NCBI GenBank assembly: GCA_964435305.1
Contig: CAYSZH010000014.1
Location: 1-50,467 of the forward strand
Direction: 5' to 3'
Length of the DNA: 50,467 nt
Origin: Granulosicoccus sp964435305
GTDB lineage: Bacteria > Pseudomonadota > Gammaproteobacteria > Granulosicoccales > Granulosicoccaceae
Part shown: positions 40,923 through 49,139 of the stretch, piece by piece
How the letters are laid out: every line of letters begins with the position of its first letter
Numbering within the stretch: the stretch's first letter is position 1
Translations under genes and position numbers: made by a program
Notes under the pieces: generated by a model
Told to the model about the DNA's origin: nothing
Seen by the model: the letters and a program-made list of their open reading frames with translations, nothing else
The model's database searches: none

Positions 40923-43002
40923 AGCGAAGACCTCTGACGATATTCGCCGCTTTGTTAAGTTGCCGAGCTGACCATCCAGTTGTTTTTTTCTTATTCATAT
41001 TGTTCTGGCTTTTTATAGTAACCACCAAATCCTCCGGTGGAATGAACTCTCCAGTGTCGATATCAAGGTACCTCGGGTACTCGATAAGCGTTAGAAAAAT
41101 CAGTTCATCCAGCGTTCGGCGACGTTTTCGTCGCGTTAGCTGTTGACGATCCTCTGTCAAACCCCAACCTGCATAAAATGGCGAACCATATGTCACCACC
41201 TTTGTGCCCCGCATCAAGGCTTCAAATCCAGACAACGATGTCATTGTGTGAAGCTCGTTACAGCGCTCTATACAATCAATAATCGATGAGTTTTCATCGA
41301 CTTGATTGGCTGTCGCCTGCAACACAGCTGCCTCAACTGCACCGCGCCTATTTCCAGCCACCACATCCGGATGTGGTTTATAAACAATCCATGCATCAGG
41401 TCGCGCGGCTTTAACACTTTGGAGCAATTGCGCATTGCTACCAACATCACTACAGCCGCGTTGGATGGATTCATCATCCTCAACCTGACCAACCACCAGA
41501 ACCTGTAACGTGCTTTCTGATGGAAGTTCCGTGCAATTGTTACTTCCTACGTTATATTTCGACAGGCGCGCAGATAATATGAGCTTTTTTAGGCTTACGG
41601 CACGGGAAATATCCGCGGGAGTGCAATCAAAATTGTTTAATAGTCGTTCCAGGTCACTTGATCGCGCCGGATCAAAGTAGAGCCCGTGAAAATCCACAAC
41701 CAATGATGCAGGGGCGTTAAAGTCAGACCCTAGCCCGCGAGAGCGAAGAAAACCGTCTTCCAGGCGGGCTAAATCAACACCGGCAACCCGCTGTGGCTGG
41801 TCTGCAGATAACTCCCCAAACACCCGGTAACTCCAGGTTACTTTGCAACTTTCTGTGTTTGAGACGGAGTTCTCATTTTTGTCAAATTCCACGGAACCAT
41901 CTGGTGATCTAAGGAATTGCGCAATGTAGCGTCGCTTCCACGGCGTTATACCCACACAGTGGAACCGCCGCGCATTCTTTTTAAACATACGTTGTTGCAG
42001 CTGCACATGTTCCAGGCATTCGTGTAATTGCCATTGTTGTCCCGTGACAGGGTTGCAATAGCGAGACTGCGCAATGTGTGTGGCATAAAACAACTCATCG
42101 ATGTTTCGGATTGCTGTGCGTCGTGGAATTGGGGAACGCTCATCAGCGATGCCCCAACCGGCATAGAAGGGTTGCCCGAACACCACAACCGGCTTGTCAC
42201 ATAAAAGGGCTTCATACCCAAGCTGAGAGGTACCGCTGTACACAGCATCCGCCTGCTTTATCGCCTGTATCGGATTACTCATTTCTGCCTGCACGGCAAT
42301 GCCACACTTGCCAGCATAGCTATCCAGATACCCTTTTCGTTTACCGGCGACAACATCCGGATGCGTTCGAACAATGATTTGCGCTTGTGGATGCTCATCT
42401 ATCGCAGCATCCAACATCAGTTTAAATCGTTGTTCGTCCATGCCACCGTACCGGACAGAGGCATCATCACGCGTTTGATCAATCACCATCACTAAAGGGC
42501 GATCATCGTCACGTGGCTCTTTCTGCCGTACGTAGTTGTACTTGCTGATGTCATTGGCCACTAGCAATTCGCGACAGCGAGCCGCGTAGGCCAGCCCCTC
42601 AGCTGTGACAATGTGCGAAAAGTCGGTTTCGGGTAATTGCAACAGCTGTTCAAGATCACAGCTTGTGGTGCTGTCGTAGTACACACCACTGTGATCAATC
42701 TGTATGGAGTAAAGCACGCGCGAGTGCGCGTTGGCAGAGCAGCTTCTTATCCAGCCATCTTCCAGATACAGTACCGGTAGTTGATGGCGGCTCGCATACG
42801 CCAAAGCCTCACGTGTGTTCTCTTTGCGACCCCAAACCAGTACACAATCGGCCTTGGTCGAAACGCTTTTAAGTTCGCCAGGACTAACAACCTGAGCAAT
42901 GCCAAGCAATGCCGGCAAGTGACGTATAGCTTGAATACCGCGCGAAAAGGTTAATGCACAGTTGTATTCGGCTTTAGCATTGAAAGAGGTAACAGCGAGC
43001 AC
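40912..43002 (-). CDS. kpsC: Capsule polysaccharide Kdo transferase KpsC-like (two GT domains)
   Basis: Extends the lipid-linked poly-Kdo linker with alternating beta-2,4 and beta-2,7 bonds. Two homologous transferase halves are visible. Half one has LEDGWIRSCSANAHSRVLYS, VVMVIDQTRDDASVRYGG-type residues and VYSGTSQLGYEALLCDKPVVVFG. Half two repeats the pattern with LEDGFLRSRGLGSDFNAPASL, VVGQVEDDESIQRG and TMTSLSGFEALMRGTKVVTYG. Both are followed by PFYAGWG. 696 residues matches full-length KpsC. It starts with GTG. A tail-anchored protein gene lies 9 bases upstream and kpsS follows, so all three form one operon. Confidence 0.93.
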   Translation of the reverse strand: MLAVTSFNAKAEYNCALTFSRGIQAIRHLPALLGIAQVVSPGELKSVSTKADCVLVWGRKENTREALAYASRHQLPVLYLEDGWIRSCSANAHSRVLYSIQIDHSGVYYDSTTSCDLEQLLQLPETDFSHIVTAEGLAYAARCRELLVANDISKYNYVRQKEPRDDDRPLVMVIDQTRDDASVRYGGMDEQRFKLMLDAAIDEHPQAQIIVRTHPDVVAGKRKGYLDSYAGKCGIAVQAEMSNPIQAIKQADAVYSGTSQLGYEALLCDKPVVVFGQPFYAGWGIADERSPIPRRTAIRNIDELFYATHIAQSRYCNPVTGQQWQLHECLEHVQLQQRMFKKNARRFHCVGITPWKRRYIAQFLRSPDGSVEFDKNENSVSNTESCKVTWSYRVFGELSADQPQRVAGVDLARLEDGFLRSRGLGSDFNAPASLVVDFHGLYFDPARSSDLERLLNNFDCTPADISRAVSLKKLILSARLSKYNVGSNNCTELPSESTLQVLVVGQVEDDESIQRGCSDVGSNAQLLQSVKAARPDAWIVYKPHPDVVAGNRRGAVEAAVLQATANQVDENSSIIDCIERCNELHTMTSLSGFEALMRGTKVVTYGSPFYAGWGLTEDRQQLTRRKRRRTLDELIFLTLIEYPRYLDIDTGEFIPPEDLVVTIKSQNNMNKKKTTGWSARQLNKAANIVRGLRYAP

Positions 43003-43011
43003 AGTGTTGGA

Positions 43012-43725
43012 TCAGGTTAACCATGCCAAAGCAAAAAAGGCCATCACACAGCCTATAAACACATCGACGTATAACCGCCGACGATCCTGAGCCTCTGATA
43101 TGGCAGCCTCTTCTCGCGGGATGTCAGGTAAAACGGAAGTAGGGCCAGCTGAAGCCTCTTTTGCTAGCTCAGCCACCTTATCCAATGGAATATCACAGGC
43201 AATGGCGTAGGCTAGAAACGTATTAACGACTTTCTCTCCACCATCGCCGGGGTTTTCTCGAATAATGTGCGTGAGAGAATTCACCGATGCCATCTCAAGC
43301 CCTTGATTACGCCCTAACCTGCGCGCAAGCCCAAGGTCTTTTTCAAGCGCAACTAAATTCACCAGATGTTCATCAAGGCTCTCTTCTGTAATTGCGGCTG
43401 CACCATGTTGGTCACGCGAAGTCACAAGGGCTGTCTCACGTAGCTTGGCCTGTTCTTCTTCTTTGCCATGTATACCCATTTCAACCATGACGTTGATGGT
43501 GTGAAACGGTACACCACGTGCACGCAGTTCCTGCTTGGAGTCGTGAATGTCGGACATCAGTGCAACGATCTCGTTGACAACACGTTTTACGGGGCTGTTT
43601 TCGTTTGATGGCGTTTCGTCAGATGAGGTTTCTTCATCTGAATCAGCATCCATCCCCACCGCTTGCTTGCTTTCGGGTAAAGCCAAGGATTTCACTCCAC
43701 TAGAACTACCTGAAATGTTGCACAA
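43012..43725 (-). CDS. Uncharacterised tail-anchored protein in the kps operon
   Basis: No family recognised. The N-terminal 45 residues are acidic and Ser-rich (low complexity). A charged, probably helical region follows (KRVVNEIVALMSDIHDSKQEL to about residue 205). One hydrophobic segment at the very C-terminus (VDVFIGCVMAFFALAWLT) should anchor it in the inner membrane with the bulk in the cytoplasm. It ends 9 bases before kpsC, so co-expression with KpsC and KpsS is likely. Start uncertain: TTG 43725 or ATG 43653, neither with a good ribosome site. A scaffold or regulator for capsule transferases at the membrane is conceivable, by context only. Confidence 0.62.
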   Translation of the reverse strand: MCNISGSSSGVKSLALPESKQAVGMDADSDEETSSDETPSNENSPVKRVVNEIVALMSDIHDSKQELRARGVPFHTINVMVEMGIHGKEEEQAKLRETALVTSRDQHGAAAITEESLDEHLVNLVALEKDLGLARRLGRNQGLEMASVNSLTHIIRENPGDGGEKVVNTFLAYAIACDIPLDKVAELAKEASAGPTSVLPDIPREEAAISEAQDRRRLYVDVFIGCVMAFFALAWLT

Positions 43726-43844
43726 ACTGAGCCACAGCTCGCATTTCTACTGGGCCGCATGGCCTCTGTTTTGCACCACCCATAGCTAGGAAAAACGGCC
43801 CTATTGCCGCCACGAATTAACACCTAAGGAATTGATAATCGGCC

Positions 43845-44906
43845 ATGAACGTGTTGTTTGTGACAAACACAAAGTTTACTACCGAGCCCCATCGAGACAG
43901 CTCGAGTCGCTATCGGTGCTTCCACATTGCTGAAGCACTGCAGTCGCGTGGGCATCTGGCAGATGTCAGCACCATGGACTCTCTCGAGCTCAATACCTTG
44001 TCTCGCTACGATGTGGTGAGTGTGTTGCGGCCAGACGCCAATCGGAAAACACAACAGCTATTAGAGCGTTGCGACAAGCTGGGGATCCACACTGTTGCCG
44101 ATTTCGACGATTTGATATTCAACCCCTCTTTAACCCAGAACACGAAACTACGCCGACGTTTTATGCGTCATGCGCTTAGCGCGCAACAATTTGATGAAGT
44201 CACCGTTGCCACAGAAGAATTAGCACGCCAACGCAGAATCAAAGAGCCATCTCAGCCTGTACACGTGCTTGCAAACGGCTTGTCAAATTTTTGGCTATCG
44301 CTTAATTCGATCGTAAACGACTCTGAAAAGGGCGTAAAACGCATTGCCTATTTGCCTGGCACACGCAGCCACGATGCTGATTTCGCTCAGGTGCAAGGGG
44401 CCATCGCTGACTTTTTAAGCGCTGATAAAAATGCGCAATACGGGCTCAATGTCGTTGGCCCATTGACCATGGACGCAGCTTCCATACCCGAAGATAAAGT
44501 TAAACGGGGCCACTGGATAGATTATATGGACTTACCGTTTTTAATCAGCGACAGCTGGGCGACCATTGCACCATTGCAACAAACCCCGTTTAATCAGGCA
44601 AAGTCGCACACCAAATTCATTGAATCAGCCGCGTTTGGCACACCCATTGTGTGCAGCGCAACCGACGATATCGCCCGCCATGATGTGGATGGGCTGCTGA
44701 TTGCCAACACACGAGAAGAATGGCTAAGTGCGTTTGAAAAGCTTAGCGATGAAGCGTACTACCGGCATTGCCAAAGCACTTTGCGCGAGTACGTCCGAGA
44801 ACACTGCATGGCAGACGGTGACGTGGATGCGCTTATCGCTCGATGGGAATCACACACAGAACAAAAACAGCATGAACCTATTACTGATTTATCCAAAGCC
44901 GGCTGA
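43845..44906 (+). CDS. GT-B fold glycosyltransferase (GT4-like)
   Basis: Cytoplasmic sugar transferase of 353 residues. The Rossmann start MNVLFVTNTKF, then SSRYRCFHIAEALQSRGH, the middle VADFDDLIFNPSL, and the C-terminal donor-site motif KFIESAAFGTPIVCSATDDIARH are typical of GT4-like enzymes. Donor and acceptor unknown; with the capsule genes alongside, a role in capsule or surface glycan assembly is likely. It is divergent from the kps operon and overlaps the next gene by 35 bases. Confidence 0.8.
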   Translation: MNVLFVTNTKFTTEPHRDSSSRYRCFHIAEALQSRGHLADVSTMDSLELNTLSRYDVVSVLRPDANRKTQQLLERCDKLGIHTVADFDDLIFNPSLTQNTKLRRRFMRHALSAQQFDEVTVATEELARQRRIKEPSQPVHVLANGLSNFWLSLNSIVNDSEKGVKRIAYLPGTRSHDADFAQVQGAIADFLSADKNAQYGLNVVGPLTMDAASIPEDKVKRGHWIDYMDLPFLISDSWATIAPLQQTPFNQAKSHTKFIESAAFGTPIVCSATDDIARHDVDGLLIANTREEWLSAFEKLSDEAYYRHCQSTLREYVREHCMADGDVDALIARWESHTEQKQHEPITDLSKAG

Positions 44907-46155
44907 AACATCCAAAAGCCGCTTAAGTCGCACTGATGCCCAGCTAAACGGGATAGCACACTGCGCGCGCAGCGTGCTAATTGAGCTTGAAGAGCAGAAC
45001 CAGTATCTTGTCGTTAAAGAGATTGGTGTTGCAAGTGCAGCAAGCATACGCCCTGGGCGCAGCAGCTTCGATGCGGTTGCGAACGACGAACTGCAGCAAC
45101 TGATGTCTGAAAGTGATGTGATTTTAAACGTGGCAAGTTCACCTACCGCTCACGACGTCACCGGCGACCACGATAGCGCTGTGATTCACCTATGCCCGGC
45201 TTTTCCCGGTTCATTTGCCTGTAACGATATCTTTTTTAAGGCTGGCGGTACGATTTCTCAGGTTGATCTTGACAACACAATTACCGCAACACGTACACCG
45301 TTTGAATCCGAAAAACCACGCACGCACGAGCTTGATGCCAGCATGCACTACGCCGCATTCACTCCTCTGCCCGCGCGTGTAGAAGAAGCATTTTATCGCA
45401 ATGAGCGAGACCATGCCCTGGTATTTCTTTCTTATCCACAAAACGAATCGGATGATATAATACGCGAACAGGACAAAGCCACTCTTGCAGACATGTTGCA
45501 CGCCACAGAAGCGCTGCGTTCGTTAACGTTTGTGTGTGAAAGCCTTGCCGAATTACCCAAGGTAAAAGAGGTAGCCGATGCCATTGCAACAGGCCTTGGC
45601 CTCACACCAAAAATTTGGGGCTTGCGCAAAGGCGACTTCCATGACATGTTTTCTGTGATGGCCAAAGCCGATTTGGTTTTATTTGGTGGTAACTCACTTT
45701 ATGCCGATGCCATAATCCGTGGCAAGCCAGCACTAACTTGGCGCACAGCACAGCAGAACACCGACAGTATCAACGACGCCTATTACGCTTTTCTCGATCA
45801 TCAGAATCGCGAGCAGTTACAAGCTGAACAACGCAAAGAGCTTGATGCGCTTTTTAAAGAACAATACAAAAGCGGTGCACTACCCAACCACCGCATCTGT
45901 TTTGAAACCATCCTCGCCGAAGTGCTTTGCAAAGCAATGCCTAAAATGACACCACTGGATGAGATTCAAACTGCTGGAAAACCTGCAGGTGTTATCCCGG
46001 AAGCTAAACTCGCACCACGCCAAACGCTATCGGAAACGATCAGTCAATCCGTGTGGAGCAAGCGTCAGAAGATCGCGCAATTCCGAGATGGCTTAGCCAG
46101 CACCGCAGCTGCGCATGATGGAAATGAGTCGCGGGTGTATATGCGCGTTCGCTAA
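44872..46155 (+). CDS. Uncharacterised GT-B-like protein, capsule-associated
   Basis: 427 residues, no family named with confidence. It starts MNLLLIYPKPAETSKSRLSR and has a glycosyltransferase-like second half. KADLVLFGGNSLYADAIIRGKPALTWR resembles the nucleotide-sugar site of KpsS/CDP-glycerol transferase-type proteins (A-D-x-V-x-x-x-x-S-x-x-x-x-A-x-x-x-G-K-P). I therefore suspect a glycosyltransferase or capsule-modifying enzyme. ATG 44872 lies inside the preceding gene's 3' end (35-base overlap), indicating coupled translation; a longer frame to 44728 is only shadow. The C-terminal 60 residues look disordered. Confidence 0.66.
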   Translation: MNLLLIYPKPAETSKSRLSRTDAQLNGIAHCARSVLIELEEQNQYLVVKEIGVASAASIRPGRSSFDAVANDELQQLMSESDVILNVASSPTAHDVTGDHDSAVIHLCPAFPGSFACNDIFFKAGGTISQVDLDNTITATRTPFESEKPRTHELDASMHYAAFTPLPARVEEAFYRNERDHALVFLSYPQNESDDIIREQDKATLADMLHATEALRSLTFVCESLAELPKVKEVADAIATGLGLTPKIWGLRKGDFHDMFSVMAKADLVLFGGNSLYADAIIRGKPALTWRTAQQNTDSINDAYYAFLDHQNREQLQAEQRKELDALFKEQYKSGALPNHRICFETILAEVLCKAMPKMTPLDEIQTAGKPAGVIPEAKLAPRQTLSETISQSVWSKRQKIAQFRDGLASTAAAHDGNESRVYMRVR

Positions 46156-46221
46156 ACAGGCCGTTAAAGCACTCGCTAAACGTACTCAACGGCGTAGTAT
46201 TCAACTCAAAGATTATTTAAA

Positions 46222-46644
46222 TCATATAAAGTGATCATTGTTCGTCGACAACAATGTGATCTCATCATTATCCCCCGCCTCGCCTCGGAACTTTACCGGC
46301 ATCTCAAAATGATTATCCGCGCCAACACTCACTGCCTCATCAGAGAGCCCGGCGTTCATGCTCAAATCGCCTTCAAACGTATTGTCTTCTAGCATGATAG
46401 TGTCGGTGCCTGAGCCTGTGAAGATCACCGCATCATAGCCCGCATCTATTTCGATAAACGACACCACATCGTTATCACCAAACGTTCGCACTGTGAGTTC
46501 ACCACCGGTGTCTACATTATCAAGCGCCACCATGTCATTGCCTGCCGAGGTTCTTATCATCAAGCTTTTTGTGTTCGGGGTTTCAATGACATCCACCAGA
46601 TCATCTCCTGAACCGCTACTCACGTTGTTTGTTTGGCCCCGCAA
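46222..46644 (-). pseudogene. Fragment of an RTX/beta-helix-like surface protein
   Basis: About 140 residues of Asp/Gly-rich repeats (SSGSGDDLVDV, TSAGNDMVALDNV, FTGSGTDTIMLEDN) of the type found in calcium-binding, secreted beta-roll proteins. There is no signal peptide and no ribosome site. The only possible start is TTG 46644, and the frame opens just 8 codons before that. It looks like the C-terminal remnant of a larger gene. It could instead be a short orphan gene. Placed at the edge of the capsule block, downstream of rmlA. Confidence 0.5.
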
Positions 46645-46808
46645 GGTGGAGAGGTTGGGGGTTGGTTTTTAACAAAGCGTTGATTACAGACAGGCCAAAG
46701 AAATTGGCCTTGCGAGATCGGGAATTGTTATTACGGCGCTGCTGGGCCGAGAAGCTCAGACTAATTCCAAGCACGCGGCAGCCATGTATAAGAGGGGAAA
46801 CTAGGTAA

Positions 46809-47711
46809 TTAGGACGCTCGTCTCAACGGAATTATATTATCGCCCTTCTCCAACAACAAATTCTGCAAGTACTGCCCATAATTGTTTTTGGATAAAGGTG
46901 CTGCCAATGACATCAGTTCGCCATCGTCAATCCAGCCATTGCGCCAGGACACCTCTTCCGGGCAAGCGATTTTAAGGCCTTGTCGACGTTCCAGTGTTTC
47001 TACAAACTGACCTGCCTCAAGTAGAGAATTGCCGGTTCCAGTGTCAAGCCAGGCATAACCACGGCTCATCACTTCAACCATTAACTGCTGCTGTTCAAGA
47101 TACACACGGTTAACGTCTGTAATCTCAAGTTCACCCCGTGGTGAGGGCTTGATGTCTTTCGCAATATCAACAACCTGATTATCGTAGAAGTACAAACCCG
47201 TTACTGCAAAATTGGACTTTGGTTTTTCAGGTTTTTCTTCAATGTCCTGCGCTCGGCCGTGTTCATCAAAATTAACCACGCCATAACGCTCAGGGTCACT
47301 TACACGGTAGGCAAATACACTCGCGCCTTCAGGCTGGGATGCAGCACTCTTAAGAAGGTTAGTCATATCGTGACCGTGAAAAATATTGTCACCCAGCACC
47401 AGTGCAACAGGGTCATCTCCGATAAAGTCTTCGCCCAGAATAAAAGACTGAGCGAGACCATCAGGCGAAGGCTGTACGGTGTAATTTAAGTTAATTCCCC
47501 AATTACTGCCATCGCCAAGAAGTTGTTGAAACAAAGGCACATCTCTAGGTGTTGAGATCAGCAGGATGTCTTTAATACCGGCCAACATTAATGTTGTCAG
47601 CGGGTAATACACCATTGGCTTGTCGTATACCGGCAGCAACTGCTTCGATACCACTTGCGTAATTGGGTGTAAGCGCGTGCCTGATCCACCTGCGAGAATA
47701 ATGCCTTTCAT
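46809..47711 (-). CDS. rmlA: Glucose-1-phosphate thymidylyltransferase
   Basis: First step of dTDP-rhamnose synthesis (glucose 1-phosphate plus dTTP). 300 residues with GIILAGGSGTRLHPIT, SKQLLPVYDKPMVYYPLTTLMLAGI, QPSPDGLAQSFILGEDFIG, VALVLGDNIFHG, EEKPEKPKSNFAVTGLYFYD and RGYAWLDTGTGNSLLEA. It is separated from rmlBDC by nearly 30 kb. The start lies 4 bases after the stop of the UXS-like gene, so these two share a transcript. Confidence 0.96.
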   Translation of the reverse strand: MKGIILAGGSGTRLHPITQVVSKQLLPVYDKPMVYYPLTTLMLAGIKDILLISTPRDVPLFQQLLGDGSNWGINLNYTVQPSPDGLAQSFILGEDFIGDDPVALVLGDNIFHGHDMTNLLKSAASQPEGASVFAYRVSDPERYGVVNFDEHGRAQDIEEKPEKPKSNFAVTGLYFYDNQVVDIAKDIKPSPRGELEITDVNRVYLEQQQLMVEVMSRGYAWLDTGTGNSLLEAGQFVETLERRQGLKIACPEEVSWRNGWIDDGELMSLAAPLSKNNYGQYLQNLLLEKGDNIIPLRRAS

Positions 47712-47715
47712 TTAT

Positions 47716-48729
47716 CTATACCGCTCCAATAATCCTGCTTTCTGTTGATGGCTTGCTACCTTTTAGCAGCGCATCAAAATACTCAATCGTTTTCTCAAGG
47801 CCTTGCTCCAGTTTGACCTTTGGCTCCCAATCCAATTCTTTCTTGGCTAGAGAGATGTCCGGACGTCTCTGAGTCGGATCATCGCTAGGCAGATCCTTGA
47901 ACACAAGCTTTGAACTCGAGTTAGTCATTTCAAGCACTTTCTCTGCCAGCTGACGAATCGTGAATTCATCAGGGTTACCAATATTCACAGGGCCAGTAAA
48001 GGAATCGTCTGTGGCCATAATGCGATGGAATGCCTCGATAAGATCGAGTGCATAACAAAAAGAGCGCGTCTGATCACCTTCACCATAAATAGTGATGTCA
48101 TCACCTGTTAAGGCTTGCACAATAAAGTTAGAGACTACGCGGCCATCGTTAGGATGCATACGTGGGCCGTAGGTATTAAAGATGCGGCCTACTTTGATGC
48201 GTAAATTATGCTGGCGACGGTAGTCAAAAAACAGGGTTTCAGCGCAACGCTTGCCTTCGTCATAGCACGAGCGAAAACCGATTGGGTTCACATGGCCCCA
48301 GTAGTCTTCTTTTTGAGGATGTACTTTAGGATCACCGTACACTTCAGACGTTGAAGCCTGGAAAATCTTGGCACCGGTGCGTTTTGCCAAGCCTAGCATG
48401 TTAATGGCCCCATGAACGCTGGTTTTAGTGGTCTGGACCGGGTCATGCTGATAATGGATTGGCGATGCTGGACAGGCCAGGTTGTAAATCTCATCCACCT
48501 CAAGGTAAATCGGAAACGTCACGTCATGGCGCATCAACTCGAAAGCCGGGTTGTCCATGAGGTGTGCGATGTTCTGTTTGTTTCCCGTAAAGTAGTTATC
48601 CATACAGATAACATCATTTCCCTCTCCTAGCAGACGCTCACAAAGGTGGGAACCAAGAAATCCTGCCCCACCCGTGACCAAAACGCGTTTGCTCACGAGA
48701 CTTCCCAGAGTTGAAGCTTCGTCATTCAT
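47716..48729 (-). CDS. UDP-glucuronate decarboxylase-like NAD-dependent epimerase/dehydratase (UXS)
   Basis: Extended SDR enzyme expected to convert UDP-glucuronate to UDP-xylose. Family marks are VLVTGGAGFLGSHLCERLL, DNYFTGNKQNIAHL, EVDEIYNLACPASPIHYQHDPVQT, the active-site ASTSEVYGDP with SCYDEGKRCAE (Tyr-x3-Lys), RIFNTYGPRMHPNDGRVVSNF and GDQTRSFCY. 337 residues fits cytosolic bacterial UXS. It heads a two-gene unit with rmlA, so the organism's surface glycan may contain xylose and rhamnose. Confidence 0.9.
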   Translation of the reverse strand: MNDEASTLGSLVSKRVLVTGGAGFLGSHLCERLLGEGNDVICMDNYFTGNKQNIAHLMDNPAFELMRHDVTFPIYLEVDEIYNLACPASPIHYQHDPVQTTKTSVHGAINMLGLAKRTGAKIFQASTSEVYGDPKVHPQKEDYWGHVNPIGFRSCYDEGKRCAETLFFDYRRQHNLRIKVGRIFNTYGPRMHPNDGRVVSNFIVQALTGDDITIYGEGDQTRSFCYALDLIEAFHRIMATDDSFTGPVNIGNPDEFTIRQLAEKVLEMTNSSSKLVFKDLPSDDPTQRRPDISLAKKELDWEPKVKLEQGLEKTIEYFDALLKGSKPSTESRIIGAV

Positions 48730-49139
48730 GTGTAATTCTTTCCAGATTAGATTTCGAAAATTTAGGCGAAGATTTTTCCGCCACCACGTTATTTATAGTC
48801 GCTATTGGCACTTTAGGCAGCCTGCATATAACGGGTTGCTATGGTTAATTACATAATTCTGTTGTTCACCATCGGTGCAAATAGCACGCCAGAGCGGCAA
48901 GGTTGCACTATCTGGCGGCAAGGTAAAAGTCCTTGGACAGATTGCAATGAAATGGACCGTCTAAGCGGTCAAAAAAAGCAAATTTAGTTCCCCTATTTCC
49001 ATGCCCTGAGCCAGCGATAGAAACGGATCCTTACAATTGCGGAATAGGCTCGCAAAATTAACCAAATGACACGTCAATTTTCCGCCGCATGATGCATTCT
49101 ATTGCATAATGTTTCCTTCCTTATGTTGCGGCCTTTACT
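48730..49139. other. Intergenic region upstream of the DUF5060 gene (410 bases)
   Basis: Divergent control region between the UXS and secreted glycosidase genes. It holds a 10-bp direct repeat and overlapping inverted repeat at 48887-48924 (listed separately) and a small hairpin GACCG/CGGTC at about 48957-48972 followed by A-runs, not a terminator. I see no gene and no clear -35/-10 pair. Confidence 0.6.
48887..48924 (+). promoter_or_regulatory. Possible operator: GCGGCAAGGT direct repeats 21 bp apart, with inverted repeat
   Basis: GCGGCAAGGT at 48894-48903 and 48915-48924, exactly two helical turns apart, interlaced with CGCCAGA (48887-48893) and its complement TCTGGCG (48911-48917). The spacing suggests a regulator binding one DNA face, or an RNA hairpin. 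About 215 bases before the glycosidase start. Confidence 0.3.

Noticed and set aside
48957..48978. GACCG/CGGTC hairpin next to an A-run as terminator
   Set aside because: The A-run follows the hairpin on the plus strand, so neither strand has hairpin-then-T order.
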